From the NCBI GenBank assembly GCA_015680685.1, contig MNCI01000177.1:229318-293317 (forward strand): a stretch of 64,000 nt of DNA. Direction: 5' to 3'. Within the stretch, counting starts at the first letter, position 1. Each line of letters begins with the position of its first letter. A model generated the notes under the pieces. The model was not told the origin of the DNA and did no database searches. It saw only the letters and a program-made list of their open reading frames with translations. This stretch comes from Gnetum montanum. Lineage: Eukaryota > Streptophyta > Gnetopsida > Gnetales > Gnetaceae. Below, in pieces: positions 46,540 to 58,748 of the stretch. A program made the position numbers and the translations under genes.

Positions 46540-49500
46540 CTAACTTGAAAAAAATAAGTGCCTAAGTTTATGAAACAACAAGTTACAAAAATTGTGGTGT
46601 TCATGACAAAAACTTGAACACGATAACATGACTAAACAAAATTGGACAACACATCCTCTAGTGGCATGAAGGTGATGGAGAAGGTCAAATAGTCCTAGGT
46701 AGTGGAGGCTCTCTAAAGGACCTTCACTGGCTTCAGGCACATGTGGTAGCTAAGGTGGTTGTGGTTGTCCTATTGCAGCTGCAACCTTTTGTGGATGGTG
46801 AAAGACATCTAGTAATGCCTTCATCTTCTCCTTCTTACTTCTAGGATCATTCACAGTCTATGCAGCAGCACCAATGTGGGCTAGAATGGGGACAACCCAT
46901 GAATAGGGCATTATCAGGAACATCTACTTCATGTTGATAAACTAGGTAGTGAAGTGTTTGCATTCGATATCAAATTCCTTGAGCACATTCTATAGCTCCT
47001 AGTAGTCATTCATCCTCTTGGAAAGGTTCTGAGTAGTTGATTGTTGATCAGTGAATCATGCCTTGAGAGCTTTGAGTTTAGCATTTGCCACCACAAGCTT
47101 TTTCTTGGTGTCTTTATGATGCTTGAACTCGATCTCGTACAAAAAATATGAGTTGGCCACCTATTTTTCCAATTCTAACCATGGCCATCTCATAGTCAAC
47201 ATGGCCAGATTTATGTAATGGAGAATGGCAAGCTCCATATATTCTTTCATCTCCTCAATCTACAACTCCTTTGTGAAAATTTCTACCTTATTATAGGCAT
47301 CTATCCCATCAATGATGGGTTGCTACAATTATTTCCCTTGCTAGAGTTATTGGAGGGTTTCATTCACTTTTACCTTTGTCAACTAGATGTATTTTTCATT
47401 TACTTCCTTTTGAAGACTGACCTACTCTCCACAATGATCTTTGACTTTCTCAAATTTGAGAGCTTCTGATTTCCATGTGGCTACCTTGATTGTAGTTTTC
47501 TGGCTAAGGGTGTAGACCTCCTCCATGGGGAGATTTCTATTTTCTACTACCAATCTCCTCAATTCTATGTTTTCTATGACTTTTTGCTCTTGCTATTGAT
47601 GGATGAAATTGGTTAATTATTTCTTATGCTAGTCAACATTTCATAGGCGATGGTTCTTTGTGGTCAATTGTATGTTCTCTTGGAAGGTCTTATCCAAGGC
47701 CTTCTAAATCTTGTGTTGTGTGGGCTCTACTAAGGATTGGTAGAACATCATCGTCTCCATTACATCATCAACCCCTTTCAATTTAGTATGAAGTTGTTCC
47801 GTAGCTTCATTTGTTGTCAATGTTGGGTTGAGAAATGCGGGGTCAGAAATCTAGGCTCTTAATTTAATAACTTCCATAGACAAGCATTAATTTAGCTCCT
47901 TGGCTATTTCAAGTTGCCCCTACAAGATGATATTCTTACCCCATGCCTCTAGTAGCTCCAATTGGGTTGTAGTAATATTGTACAGAGGTCAAAGATATCC
48001 AAAAGCAGTTGCCTAGTTCCCACTAGTTGGTCTAGCAAATCTTCATGTTATGCTACATTTATTTGACTACATGTGATCCCTATGAATGTATACACATATT
48101 TGAGTGCAATGATGTCTAGTGCAGATGTTGCAAGTGCATTGAGCATTTTAGCAATATGATCAACGACCACTTCTGCTATAGTCTCCTATCCCTAGTGCTG
48201 CATCACCAATATAGTTGTTCCTTCACCCTTCTCCAAACACATCAAGAAGGTTAAAGTATTCCTAAAGATTTTTTGGAGTGGTTGTTATTCTACAAGAGAT
48301 ACTGTGACCTCTATGGTACTTAAATTCAACCTTGCAGGTAGCTGTGTTCTTTGGGCTACGAAAATAAATCCACTTCCACCCATCAAAATAATTATCTAGG
48401 GCATCTCATTTAGGTGACTCATTACTAGTTTGTACATAGATGGCTCCCCACCATTTATGCTTGCTCATTGCTCTTGTTTACTTAAGAGCCATTCCTAGTA
48501 TTTTTTCAATCATTGGGTAGTTGTAGCAATGTCTGGCATAGTTGTTTAAGTGGCCATTGGAAATGGTGGTCACTGCTCCTCTTCTTGGATAGTCATTATA
48601 GGCATCTTATCTTTCATCATTTCCACCCAGTTGGGGACTAGAACATGCTTGAAAACATCATTGGTGTAATAGGCTATTCCTCCCCTTTGACAAAGTTTCT
48701 TGATGAGGCATGAAAAGGAGAGTGCCTTCCTTCCATGTTCATTTTCTTCAAACTACTTCTCCATCTCTAAATAGATTAGTTGTGGAAGGCTGACAAGGAA
48801 TCTCCCACTTAGAGTGGTACATGCTTAGGTAGAGAAGATAGTGATTTTTCTTGGCCTCAACATCGGATTGTGGTGTAAGGCCATAATCTTGAAGTGGATC
48901 ATCTTTGCTAGTGTGAGTACACCAAAATCCTTGCGATTGACACCATAGCACTCCTAAAACCATTCTTTCTTAATGCTAGGATCTATCTACATTGGAGTCT
49001 TAGCAAGACTTGTCCATGTTTTTGGTAACCTAAGCATTGCAACAATGGCATATGTTGAGTAGGACACTAATATGTCCTTGGATTTTACTATTGATTTAGG
49101 CTGCCTATTATTCTAAAATAGGAATGTCTCTTCCATGTACTACTCCCCGATGGAAGTGATGATTGGCCACATGGGAGAGGCCTTTTGCTGGTCTTGTACT
49201 TCTTTTAGTGCTTACTCTAGGAATGAGCCAAAGTTTAACTTCTTGAGCACTATTTTTTGAACGTCTTGCAATCTGATCTAATTTAGGCAAGCCTCTATCA
49301 AGTTCACCTCAAGATTTACTCATGGTGTTGGCACATCATCCCAATGGAAGTGTTCTGTTACTGCTATTGGTTATGGAATTTGTCGCTTAGATTTCACCTC
49401 TGGCTCTTCCCAAAGAGGACCTATTGCATGGGTTGCAAGTGGTTCTTCTTGGGCTTGTTCTTGGCCTCTTCCCATTCTAGGTCACTTCTCCATTGGTTGA

Positions 49501-49541
49501 GATGTTCTTGCTTCTTGCATGTGCTTTCCTTTTGGTGCCAT
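46540..49541 (-). pseudogene. Extra ORF downstream of integrase in element E
   Basis: From ATG at 49541 (MAPKGKHMQEARTSQ) a minus-strand frame stays readable for about 1000 codons to 46540. It has roughly two dozen isolated stops and one net frameshift between about 48400 and 47520. Landmarks: PLWEEPEVKSKRQIP, EWF-stop-ECYGVNRKDFGVL, GRFLVSLPQLIYLEMEK, GRKALSFSCLIKKLC and DVFKHVLVPNWVEMMKDKM (48659-48603). The second half looks coiled-coil-like, for example WKSEALKFEKVKDH and LVVANAKLKALKA. Athila-type plant elements often have an env-like or putative plant transposon ORF here, and the GRKALSF..LI..LC segment resembles that type; this is my inference. Element C lacks it. Confidence 0.6.
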
Positions 49542-51820
49542 CTATGATCACAACACATCCATGGATTAGTAGATATATGTGTAACTTTAAATATTTGAAT
49601 ACATTTTCTCATTAGTTAGTTACACTTTGTCTATGATTGGACCATGGTAGATTTATTATTTTATTAATTATTTATTAATTTTTATTATAAATGTCACTGG
49701 AGCTTTTTGGGAATGTTTAACTCTTTTAATCTAGTGTTTAATAGTTGATTTCTTAGTTAAAACTTTATGAAAGTTAGAAAAGTGGCAAAAACTTTTCCAT
49801 TAAAAATGATACATTTGTGGGCCCCATGATGAAGACCTTACCTCCAGTAGCTATAGAATCAAAGAATAGAGTAATTTGGATATGTAGTTAAGAAGTTATG
49901 GGCTCTGAAAATTTGAAAAACTCCCTTGGAATTTGGGAGAAAATGTAAAAATTTCAAAGTGAGGTTGCACCTATATATAGTATTTTTCCTTACATCAACA
50001 GGGCCTCATATATGGGTCTACTCCATCAATGGGGCCCATAACAAAAATATTTAAATTTGAATATCTCAAAAAATATAAGGAACTTTTGAATGAATTTGGG
50101 GTCTATGGAATCCCAGGAAAGCCAAGAATATGAAGAAATCATTGAAGAGAGTCTTTGAAATCTCAAAAATTAAAAAATTTGACAAATAATATGTTTAATG
50201 AACAAAATATGTAAAGGATCACATGGTGTGATGCAGAAGATGGGTGTACGAAAGATTCTGATTACTAGAATGTCTAAGGATAAGGTACTTAATGAACCCA
50301 ACCAAGAGATATGCAAGTGGGTCCTCCTCATAGTAGGCACATGCCTTGTTTTCCCTTGCATAAAATCAACCTAAGGAGTTCGTGGGTCCCATAGCTAATT
50401 AATGGTCAATAGAAATTAAGGACCAAAACTCAGAATATTCTGCCAAAGAATCCAAGTCTGTTAGGCCAAAAAACAAAATCAAGAACATGGACATTGGTAG
50501 TAAGGTGAATTACGATTAGCATAGATGGATGATGGAGAAGGTGGAATGGAATTCCAAATTAAGGTAATAAGAAGTCCCTTGTGGAGTTTTGTGTTTAAAA
50601 TGACTTGAGAAGATCTATCCTTAGTCCAGACCAAAACCAACCCCTTCCAGTGACTTCACATCAGCACTCCAAGATCGAACCACCATGTCAAGTCACAAGA
50701 GTGCTTCCATAGAACAACCACCATTCCAAAAAGAGAGAGAAAGAGAAGTAGGATGTGAGAAAGGGCCTTAGTTAGAGGGGACCTTTAGACATGGATAACA
50801 TGTCTTTCTAGTCCCATAACTAGTGCTTGTAGCCCATTTATTTATCTAAGGGGTGCGCTTTGAATTCCCATCATGGTTTTTTTTATTTTTTTTATTTTTT
50901 TTATTTTAGATGGGAACCACACCATGCAAATATTTTATTTGACCTCTTGTTATTGGATGACATGGAATGGTAATAAGTCTATGAAAAACATTCAAGTGTC
51001 CTAGTAAGTAGAAGAGTACAGAGAGTATTAAATCCCCTTGAAATCACATCCTATAAAATCCTTTGAATCCTTTCCAATTTTAGAAACTACCAAGGTCACT
51101 AATTTATTAAAATTTTAGTTAATGAAAGGGACCTCAAACTTCCAAAACAAGGAAAACCATAAAGTTTGTGAATGGGTGGATGTCATGGACTCATTGCCTA
51201 TTTCATGAAAAAGAAACCATGATTGAGTCATTGGTACAAAAATTTAAAAATAGAAACCAAACATTAGCAAATAGAGCATTACGCACAAACCACCATTAGT
51301 AATAGCTATAGCACCATTGTGTCCTATTGGCACAAAGCATATTTTATTAGCAAAAATTTGAAAATTACACTCAAACAAAACAAAGTAAATTATCTAAGAA
51401 AGTTTAAAAGATTCAAGAAAGATTTAAATGTACTAATAATAGTGTAAACTAAAAAATGGTGTAAAATAGAAAAAATTTTGAAAATAAAAAGGCATGAAAT
51501 AAATAAATTGTAAAATCAAAAATGTGAAAAACAAAAAATAGAAAAACTGAGAAGCCATATGGATGATTAACATGGATGGTCATCTTTCCCACAACTGAGT
51601 TGGAAGGAGGAGATTTGAAAAATTAAGTATGATTGTCCATCTATTAAGGTATTTGTTGCACTGACTTGCTTGGGCTCATGGAAAATCTTTACTTATTGGA
51701 CATTGACCAACTACTTTTTATTTAGGCTCTTAGGTTTGTATATGGTCATGGAGCCATAGAAGGAAAGGTTTCGTCAATTATATAAGGTCCCTCCCACAAC
51801 ATTTGGAACTTTATTTTTTG
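49542..51820 (-). other. Noncoding block between integrase and extra ORF
   Basis: No coding motif. The part 49830-51650 aligns by eye with 26900-28330 of element C, so it is an inherited untranslated block of the family. T-rich run at 50877-50911. Confidence 0.55.
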
Positions 51821-51829
51821 GGGTACACA

Positions 51830-52490
51830 TGTGGGGTTCCAATAGAGAACCTTATCTCGTGGTTGAAATTTCACTTTCCATATTTTCATGGTGTTGCTTG
51901 TTGAATGCCTTGTGCACTTCATTCAAAGATAGGACTACTAATCGATTTTCATCTAGCACATTTAGGTTGATCAATCTTTCTTTTTGTGCTAGACTTAGAT
52001 CAAGATTTAGTTCATAGGCTGTTAAGAGTGTACAAAGCTTAGATTGAATTGGGAGCATTGGACGAGAGCATTGTTGAGTTTTGTACTCTAGTCTCTCCTA
52101 TATTTGCTTATGATCCTTCTTAGGATCTTTGTGATCTCTTTATTAGTTACCTCTGCTTGACTATTGGCTTGGGAGATGATAGGGTGTTATTAATTTATGT
52201 TCGACCCCCAAGTGTTGCATAGATTTTCTAAAGGTAGCACATATAAAATGAGTTCCATTATTAGAAATTAGTGCAGATGGCATTCCAAAGTTGTTTATAA
52301 CATTTTTTTGTACAAATCTAGTAGCAATGGATGATGTACAATTAGTGATGGTTGCTGCTTTTGCCCATTTAGTGTAGTAGTCGATTGCTACAATGATATA
52401 TGCCTTTCCATTGGACATGGGTGTGATGTGATCCATGAAGTCAATGTCCCATATGTCAAAGGGTTTCAATGGTTGAATTCACTATTGAGG
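51830..52490 (-). pseudogene. Element E integrase
   Basis: Open stretch 52469-52161: MKPFDIWDIDFMDHITPMSN carries the first catalytic Asp, and YIIVAIDYYTKWAKAATITN follows. The second Asp is changed (LISNNGTHF), and after a frameshift ANSQAEVTNKE keeps the Glu. The C-terminal part 52058-51852 (QKERLINLNVLDENRLVVLS) is the usual Ty3/gypsy tail. The zinc-binding region is expected at 52500-52900 but is degraded. Closest in feel to plant Athila/Tat integrases. Confidence 0.83.
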
Positions 52491-52943
52491 ATCCTCCATT
52501 CATGTGGTCATCCCACCATCTCATTGATATCATTCACAAGATCAAACAAATTGGTGGGCATCCCTGAAGATTATAGGCTAATGATATCTTGTTATTAGGG
52601 TTTTTATGGTTGTGCATCTTCCAACATAGTGGTTTCTGCAAGGGCCTTCATGAGCATCCTAAAGAACACATAGTTGATCTAAATTAGGGAAATACCAATG
52701 AATTAGGCCATTAGCATACACTTTGTAAAGGTGTTCGTTGATTTCCTTGAAGTACTTTTCCGAATGAAGAAACTATTGTTTCTTCCTAAAGTCCAAACCT
52801 TGTGGCATCTCCTAAGTGAGAAGGTAAGTGAGGATATCACTATACCATGTTGTTTCTATGGGTATTTATTTATTTATTGATCCTATAAAGAGGAGTTTTT
52901 CTAGAAATTAATCAGAGAGTATACTCTCCTTCTCTTTATTATC

Positions 52944-53600
52944 CTATCTTAACTGAGAAAGATGGTCAATGACCACATTCTTGGTTTCATTTTGATCTAC
53001 CATTTTGAGATAAAATTCTTGTAAGATCATGAGCCATAGTATGATATGAGGGCTCACCATTAGCTTGTTCATTAGGAAGTGGATGACACTATGATCTATA
53101 TGCACAAACACTTTATAGCTAAGCACATAATGCCTAAACTTTTTGAGAGCATACACCACTGCCATTAGTTTTTTCTTAGTTGTGGTGTAATTCAATTGTG
53201 CATCTACAATGCTTCAACTCATATAGTAGATATAATATGGACATTTCTTATCACCCAATTATGTAAGAACAACTCCCAAGGCATAATTATATGCATCAGT
53301 CATTATTTGAAATGGTCTAAACCAGTTTGGTGCTCGTAGAATTGGAGTTTTTGCAATTTTTGTTTTAATAGTTGGAATGCATGTTTTCACTCCTTAGTCT
53401 AGATGAATGGAGCATCTCTCTTTGTAAGCTTGAATAATGGGTTGAAATATTAGATAAATTTTCTATGAACTATTGGTAGTAGCTAGTATGTCCAAGGAAT
53501 GATTAGACATTTTTGACTGTCTCTAGTTAACGTGTGATTCCTTGGATGACCCTTATCTTTCCATGGTTTACATCAATTCTAGCCTAAGTAATTCTATGCC
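52944..53600 (-). pseudogene. Element E RT thumb/connection and RNase H
   Basis: After the deletion junction near 53605: HRIT, IDVNHGKIRVIQGIT, SFLGHTSYY and FIENLSNIST (RT thumb). Then APNWFRPFQIMTDAYNYALG and RNase H 53195-52944: NYTTTKKKLMAVVYALKKF (the catalytic Glu of TEKE reads Lys), VFVHIDHSVIHFLMNK, and WLMILQEFYLKMVDQ at its end. Stops are present. The enzymatic core of RT is absent. Confidence 0.82.
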
Positions 53601-54104
53601 TGAATATTATGCAATGGGATAGATGAACCCCACATTGAATAGTTTTTCTATTTCCTCTTTGATGATCTGCTTCAACTTGGGGTTCAGCTACTGCTACAAC
53701 TACCTTCTTAGCTTCATGGTTGAGTCAGTGTAGATACAATGTTGGCATATCTATGGATCAATATTAGTTAGTTTAGGATATGCTCAAGAAAATGTTGTTG
53801 GCCATTTTTTGACCACCTATAACAACTTTTCTTTTTGTTCAAGAGTAAGATTTGCATTGATTATAATAGGCTTACCATTATTTATAAATGCATAATCCAT
53901 GTTGGCTAGTAGAGTTTTTAACCCTAGGGGCTCTTGCTTGAAATTATCAGGGATTTCCAACTCTTCCTGATAGGTATCATCATCTTCATCATTGGAGAGT
54001 TGGTGATAAACTTGCTCAAGTTCATCCATACCTTCGATATAAGCACATGTTATGCTCTTAGATGATTCCACGCATAGTGTGCTACTATCTGAGTCAACTG
54101 TCAA
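53601..54104 (-). pseudogene. Element E RT N-terminal part
   Basis: 54104-53817 reads ITCAYIEGMDELEQVYHQLS, EPLGLKTLLANMDYAFINN and ANLTLEQKEKLL, the linker before RT. ICTHRIYTDSTMKP, LNPKLKQIIKEEIEKLFNVG and FIYPIA follow to about 53605, where the frame jumps directly to the thumb region. The intervening fingers and palm, including the FxDD/YxDD box, are missing. Confidence 0.8.
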
Positions 54105-54600
54105 CCACTAGATGCGCTCTTGTTTTGTGGCTACTATGTATAGGCACTTTTGAATATCAATTTCATGCACACACTAATTGCATTCTTTGAGGAATATACT
54201 TTTAATGGATCAAATTTTCTACATGAAATTGCATCTGTTATCACTATACACAATGCATGGAACATGCTTCTTCTCTAGTCATCTAAATTCATTTTCCTTG
54301 GAGATTTTCAAGGAAAGGTTCCTGATGCCCATTCATGCATCAACAATGCTTAATCAAGCCCTACCATAATCATGGGGAAGTCACCTTTGCATTTCTCTAT
54401 CTTGATCACTAGAAAATTGATAAAATTTGGTCTTAATGTCCTCCACTAATCGTAAAAGGACATTGATTGATTGTCTGCCAATTCCAAATGGATGTTTCTC
54501 TTCTTGAGAGCTGGTAGCTTCTAAGCCTTGTACATGTCATGGGAGATGAGACTAACACTAGAACTAGAATCAAGAAGGTCCTTGCATTGTGAAAAGCTTG
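54105..54600 (-). pseudogene. Element E protease region
   Basis: The reading LLDSSSSVSLISHDMYKA (about 54575-54520) corresponds to VDSSSGVNLISQGMHKA of element C. LKKRNIHLELADNQSM and FLVIKIEKCKGDFPMIM follow, matching C's KRNIQLELAH and NDKGNFPIIMGRAWL. The D-[ST]-G motif reads DSS in both elements, so this change is likely old in the family. Many stops. Confidence 0.75.
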
Positions 54601-55095
54601 TAGATGTGTCTATGGATTAGAGTTATATCCCATCTCAAATCTTGAAATATGGTTCATGTCTAAGCACTTGATCTGACTATCTTTCACATGTCTAGTAAGA
54701 ATCCTAACTACCTATACACTATTAAGCATGCTTTGAGTTGCCAACAAAGGCTCATCACCATCATTATTTTGTTGTGGCTAATGATGTCCTTTGTTACCCC
54801 CTCATTCATTACAAGCTTGGTGATTAGTATTATTGTCCTGTTGAGCACCTTCATCATAGTTATTCTTTTTGCAACATCTTTTAGAACTAGAAGATGAGAA
54901 AGAAGAGGATGTACATGAAGAGAATGAAGAGGGAGAAGGACTACCACCACCATGGTGTCTACCAACTCCCCTTTGGTTTTCATAGCCACGTTCATCAGAT
55001 TTCTTATTATCTTGATGCTTGCTTGAGGTCCTACCTTGATTGCCATCTTTTCTTGAACATAGAATGTTGATAGTAGAATGTAGATTTAGGTTCAC
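54601..55095 (-). pseudogene. Element E gag, internally deleted
   Basis: 55095-54802 reads CSRKDGNQGRTSSKHQDNKK, then HHGGGSPSPSSFSSC and a long Ser run, homologous to C's Ser-rich gag N-terminus. EPLLATQSMLNS and THLQAFHNA follow, then the sequence passes directly into protease near 54590. The remainder of the gag domain and the spacer (about 430 codons in C) are deleted. Confidence 0.75.
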
Positions 55096-55677
55096 ACCTC
55101 CATCATCAGTACCTAGGTATGGAAAATTTTCATGTTGACAACCTTCAAAGAAAGGACCCTCATTATCATCTTGGTTCAGCAGGAATAAGGGACTGGTAAA
55201 TCATTTCCTCTTCATAGCCTCATGATGCTTCTCCTAGTGTCAATCTCTCTTGTGTTATGTGTTAGTTGGATGGTAGTCCCTAGTTTCATAACCATTCAAA
55301 AATATTTCTCTTGAAGATCATGAATGGCTAACTTCATAAGAGATTGAAACAGCATCATGGGCACAGATTAATTGGGAGGAATTACAATGTTGCCTTACAT
55401 ATCCTAGCATTGAAATTGCTCATCTTGGTGCAAGATGAAGGTGAAATCAAACAAATAATCATTTGGATGAGTGTATGTATACCACCTTGCACTATTATGG
55501 GATTGGTAGTTTTACATCTTCATTCCTACGAGAAGAAGAAGACTTTTTACAAACAAATAAAATATTAGTGTACTTTTGTAGTTATATGTTGTGTGAGAGT
55601 AATTTTGACATTGGGTTTATCCAATAATATTAATGATGTCTACTAATCCTAGATAGCACACATTTCAACAAACAAAG

Positions 55678-55694
55678 TCCCTAGAATAGTGCCA
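55678..55694 (-). other. Primer binding site of element E (decayed)
   Basis: Minus-strand TGGCACTATTCTAGGGA directly after the 5' LTR corresponds to C's TGGCGCTGTTGCTGTGGA, with CpG-type losses. Confidence 0.6.
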
Positions 55695-55695
55695 A

Positions 55696-56593
55696 TGATG
55701 AGTAGTTGAGGTACCCCTACACCCAACCATATGAATTACAAAGCATTCACGAGTGATCTAGTTGAATTCTGCAGACTCTATAGCTTCTGGTACACTAATC
55801 TTTTAGGAAGTGAGCCTTTCCCTAAAGGTCATTCATTGTCTTCACAATTACACTTGTGATATACAAAGGTATGGTTAAGTCTAATCGAGGCATATGATTT
55901 CTATTGTTTTATGTTTTATGTTCTTTGGTTCTTAGAGTAGAGAGATGAAATAATTTAACAACTAATCTAATTTAACCGCTTAACTAGTCTCTAACTAATC
56001 CTAACGTAAGAATTCGATCCCACTTTCTATACACATCCTGAACCCATGTATCTATTTCTAGGTTACCAAGAACTACGCTACTAGGCACACCAAACAATAA
56101 CACTATTGGGATTACCAAGCAAATACGTGTTTATGCTCGAACTGGTCATACTTATGCACTTAATCTATTTAGCTTAATTAATTAACTAATCTCTTAAATT
56201 CTAATTTATCTCAATAATAAATGCATAAATAAATCATTAATCTATTCTAAGTACTGCAAGGTTTGATCAAAAGGCTCATCTTTATTGCTATACAAACTAG
56301 TGTGGTTTAGGTACATTAATGGTTAAATAAAGATCCATACACTTTTTGATGCCTGCTGTAAGCACTCAGAGAAATATTCTAATTTTTAAATGGACAAACT
56401 ATAAGAGCTTTGCTACTACTATGACTTGAATGATGCATAAACATGGCTTAGAGCTCATATTTATATTTTTTTGCTACAGGATTGCATTGATAGGGCCTTG
56501 TAGATATAGCAAATGCTACATTGACACAATCCAATCAATGAGACAACACCATATAAACAAGGCCCCATTGATGAGATACTTTGATGCTCATCA
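55696..56593 (-). repeat. 5' LTR of element E
   Basis: Pairs with 45491-46449. Plus-strand ends are TGATGAGTAG and GCTCATCA. Minus-strand TATA box at 56458-56465. U3 is somewhat shorter than in the partner. Confidence 0.88.
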
Positions 56594-56598
56594 TAAGG

Positions 56599-57250
56599 TG
56601 ATAAGAGTGTGAAGGAATACTACATGAATTTTTGTAAGGATTTCCAGCTTGCAAAAGTTCATTGCAATGATTATGAACAAGAATCCAACTTTCAAGAAGG
56701 ACTTAAAAAGAAGTATCAACAAGAGATAACCTTCTATGAGCCCCAAACATTGGATGAGGCTTTTGAATTAGCCTTAAGGCTAAGAAGAAACTTCAAGGCT
56801 ATAATATAGGTCCTCAATGTTATAAGGGTAAGGACTCCAGAGCTTCTAAATGTGAGAAAGAAGACAAGGAGAAAGGAAATGCCAAGGAAGATACTAGCGA
56901 GAAGTAAGAGAAGTCTAAGGAGGGCCAAGATTCTAAGAAAGACTACACCAAGAAAGGGAAAGGTTAAGGGAATGGCTCTACCTCAAACCTTTAATGCTTT
57001 AATTATGGTGAAAAGAGACACAAAAAATAAGAGTATAATAAGCTAAAGGTTTCCAATATCAAAGAACTTCAAAACTTGAAAAATAGAGAATCCTCCAATG
57101 AAGGTAAATCTCTTGTGTATGTGATTGAAGATGCAACTAAAATTAATTCTTGCACTTTTATAGGAAATGTAAATGTTAATCAAGAAAAGGAAGAAGATGA
57201 AATGTCTAATGAAGTAGAGATCAATGAAGAAATAAGTTCTCAAGTATCTC
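56599..57250 (+). pseudogene. Element D gag, 3' part
   Basis: Continues the gag cut at 45485: SVKEYYMNFCKDFQLAKV, ESNFQEGLKKKYQQEITFYE and TLDEAFELALRLRRNF. A Lys-rich tract and a zinc knuckle remnant CFNYGEKRHKK at about 56991-57023 follow, in which the second Cys is Tyr (TGT to TAT). An acidic tail reads NVNQEKEEDEMSNEVEIN. This is nucleocapsid-type gag of a Ty3/gypsy element. Confidence 0.82.
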
Positions 57251-57253
57251 TTA

Positions 57254-58430
57254 TTGAGTAAAGGATGTTCTATAATCAAAGGTTTCAAGAAAGGGAACCA
57301 AGAGCTTCATCAAAGGGATGAAAAGATCTTCAAAATCCAAGATATGTATGCTACTAATCAAGGAGAGTTCCTCCCTTATAAGTCTAGGTTGGTGAAGGAT
57401 CAAAGCCAAAGGAGCGGAAAAGATCAAGGAATTTCTTCAAGAAAGATTAACAGTAGCACTAGAAGGTATGATACTCATTCTTTTTGCAATTTTTCTAGAC
57501 CTTGTGGCAAGGGAATGGAGATTCTAAGCCAAGTTAAGGTTATCTCATGAGAGATAGATTAGTCTTCTAGCCAAGGTACATGAAAGAATGATTGCTTTGA
57601 TGATGTTTTTTAATGAATCTAATGTTAATGTCATGAAGTAGAGTTTTTCTCTTGAGTTGGTACCTTCAAAATGGAATGAAGAGCTTGTTAATGATTACTT
57701 TAAAGGGGAGGAACCATTGGAATTGGAGACTCTTATTGAGGCTCTTGACACTTCAAGCTTTCATGAAATTAGACAACCACATGTTGAAGATCAACTTAAA
57801 CCAAATATTTATAGGAGAAGCCATGAAGAGATAAATAAGGGTAAGCTTTTCCTTATTGATGGTAGTAATGTCTCTTATGTTAAAGTGAGTGTGATGGATG
57901 CTAGTATTTTACTTCAGCTTGGTAGTGATTTATTTAATGGTAATGATGAAACTCATGATCATTTTGATGATGGTGATGAAATTGAGTCATGTTGTGAATG
58001 ATAGAAGTAATGTGAATTTTGATGCCATTGTTAGTAAGAGGAAGACTAATAATGATAATTTTTTTAATGATTATGGCTATTGGAATAGTCACTATGAGAA
58101 ATCATTATTGATGTTGGTGAAGTCATTGATAATGATATGATTTTCCCAAATTTGGAGATGCTTGCTATTGCTTATAGTAATGATGAATTAATGAAATGTA
58201 TTAAAGAACTTGATTATCTTGGCTATGAAATGGATGAGTAGCATGAAGGCAATCTACATTGTCATGTTGATGGTAAAAGGAAGCTGAGTGGTAGTCTTCC
58301 AAGAACCAAGAAGAAGAAGGTGAAGAGCAAGAAAAAGAATGAAAGAAGGAAAGTCAGTTTGAGGAGACCTAATCCTTTTGAAATTCCTTACTCTTATTTT
58401 GTTTTAGGTCATTGAAGAAACACATGGGAT
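57254..58430 (+). pseudogene. Element D 3' open region, function unknown
   Basis: Long open stretches in shifting frames: 57254-57550 (basic) and 57657-58001 (acidic, KWNEELVNDYFKGEEPLELE, ETHDHFDDGDEIESC), then a Lys/Arg-rich segment about 58270-58390. No protease, RT or integrase signature. It occupies the place of pol, so D may be a non-autonomous gag element with a replacement ORF. Confidence 0.45.
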
Positions 58431-58732
58431 TTTCTAATCTCAATATGGAAACATGGTAGAATCTTTAAGGTCAAACACCATATCCACTCTTCTCTCATGT
58501 AACTTCCATTATGATGTAAGCACAAAATTGTGTTAATACATGTATGTGTATTTATATGTCATGCATACATTGTGTTATGTGTTTATGTGTTTGTGTAATA
58601 AGTGTTAGATGGTAGAGACAAAATGTTATGAGCTCTAATCATTCAATGTATGTGTGGATTGTGGCCTATGTGAGGGAGCAAAAGGCTATCCCATATGCAA
58701 AGGTTTCTTGTGTAGGAATCAAGAGTCTTTTT

Positions 58733-58745
58733 AAGGAGGAGGTGA
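58733..58745 (+). other. Polypurine tract of element D
   Basis: AAGGAGGAGGTGA shortly before the 3' LTR start TGTAAAAATC. Confidence 0.65.
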
Positions 58746-58748
58746 TAA

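Larger units (their letters stand above)
45491..56593 (-). mobile_element. Athila/Tat-like element E with extra ORF, nested in D
   Basis: LTRs 45491-46449 and 55696-56593 (TGATGAG...CATCA) are flanked by TAAGA (45486-45490) and TAAGG (56594-56598), a target duplication with one transition. It splits D's gag precisely. Minus-strand order: primer site, gag (internally deleted), protease, RT with palm deletion, RNase H, integrase, noncoding block, extra ORF, 3' LTR. It shares LTR sequence, gag N-terminus and protease with element C. It is about 11.1 kb. Confidence 0.88.
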
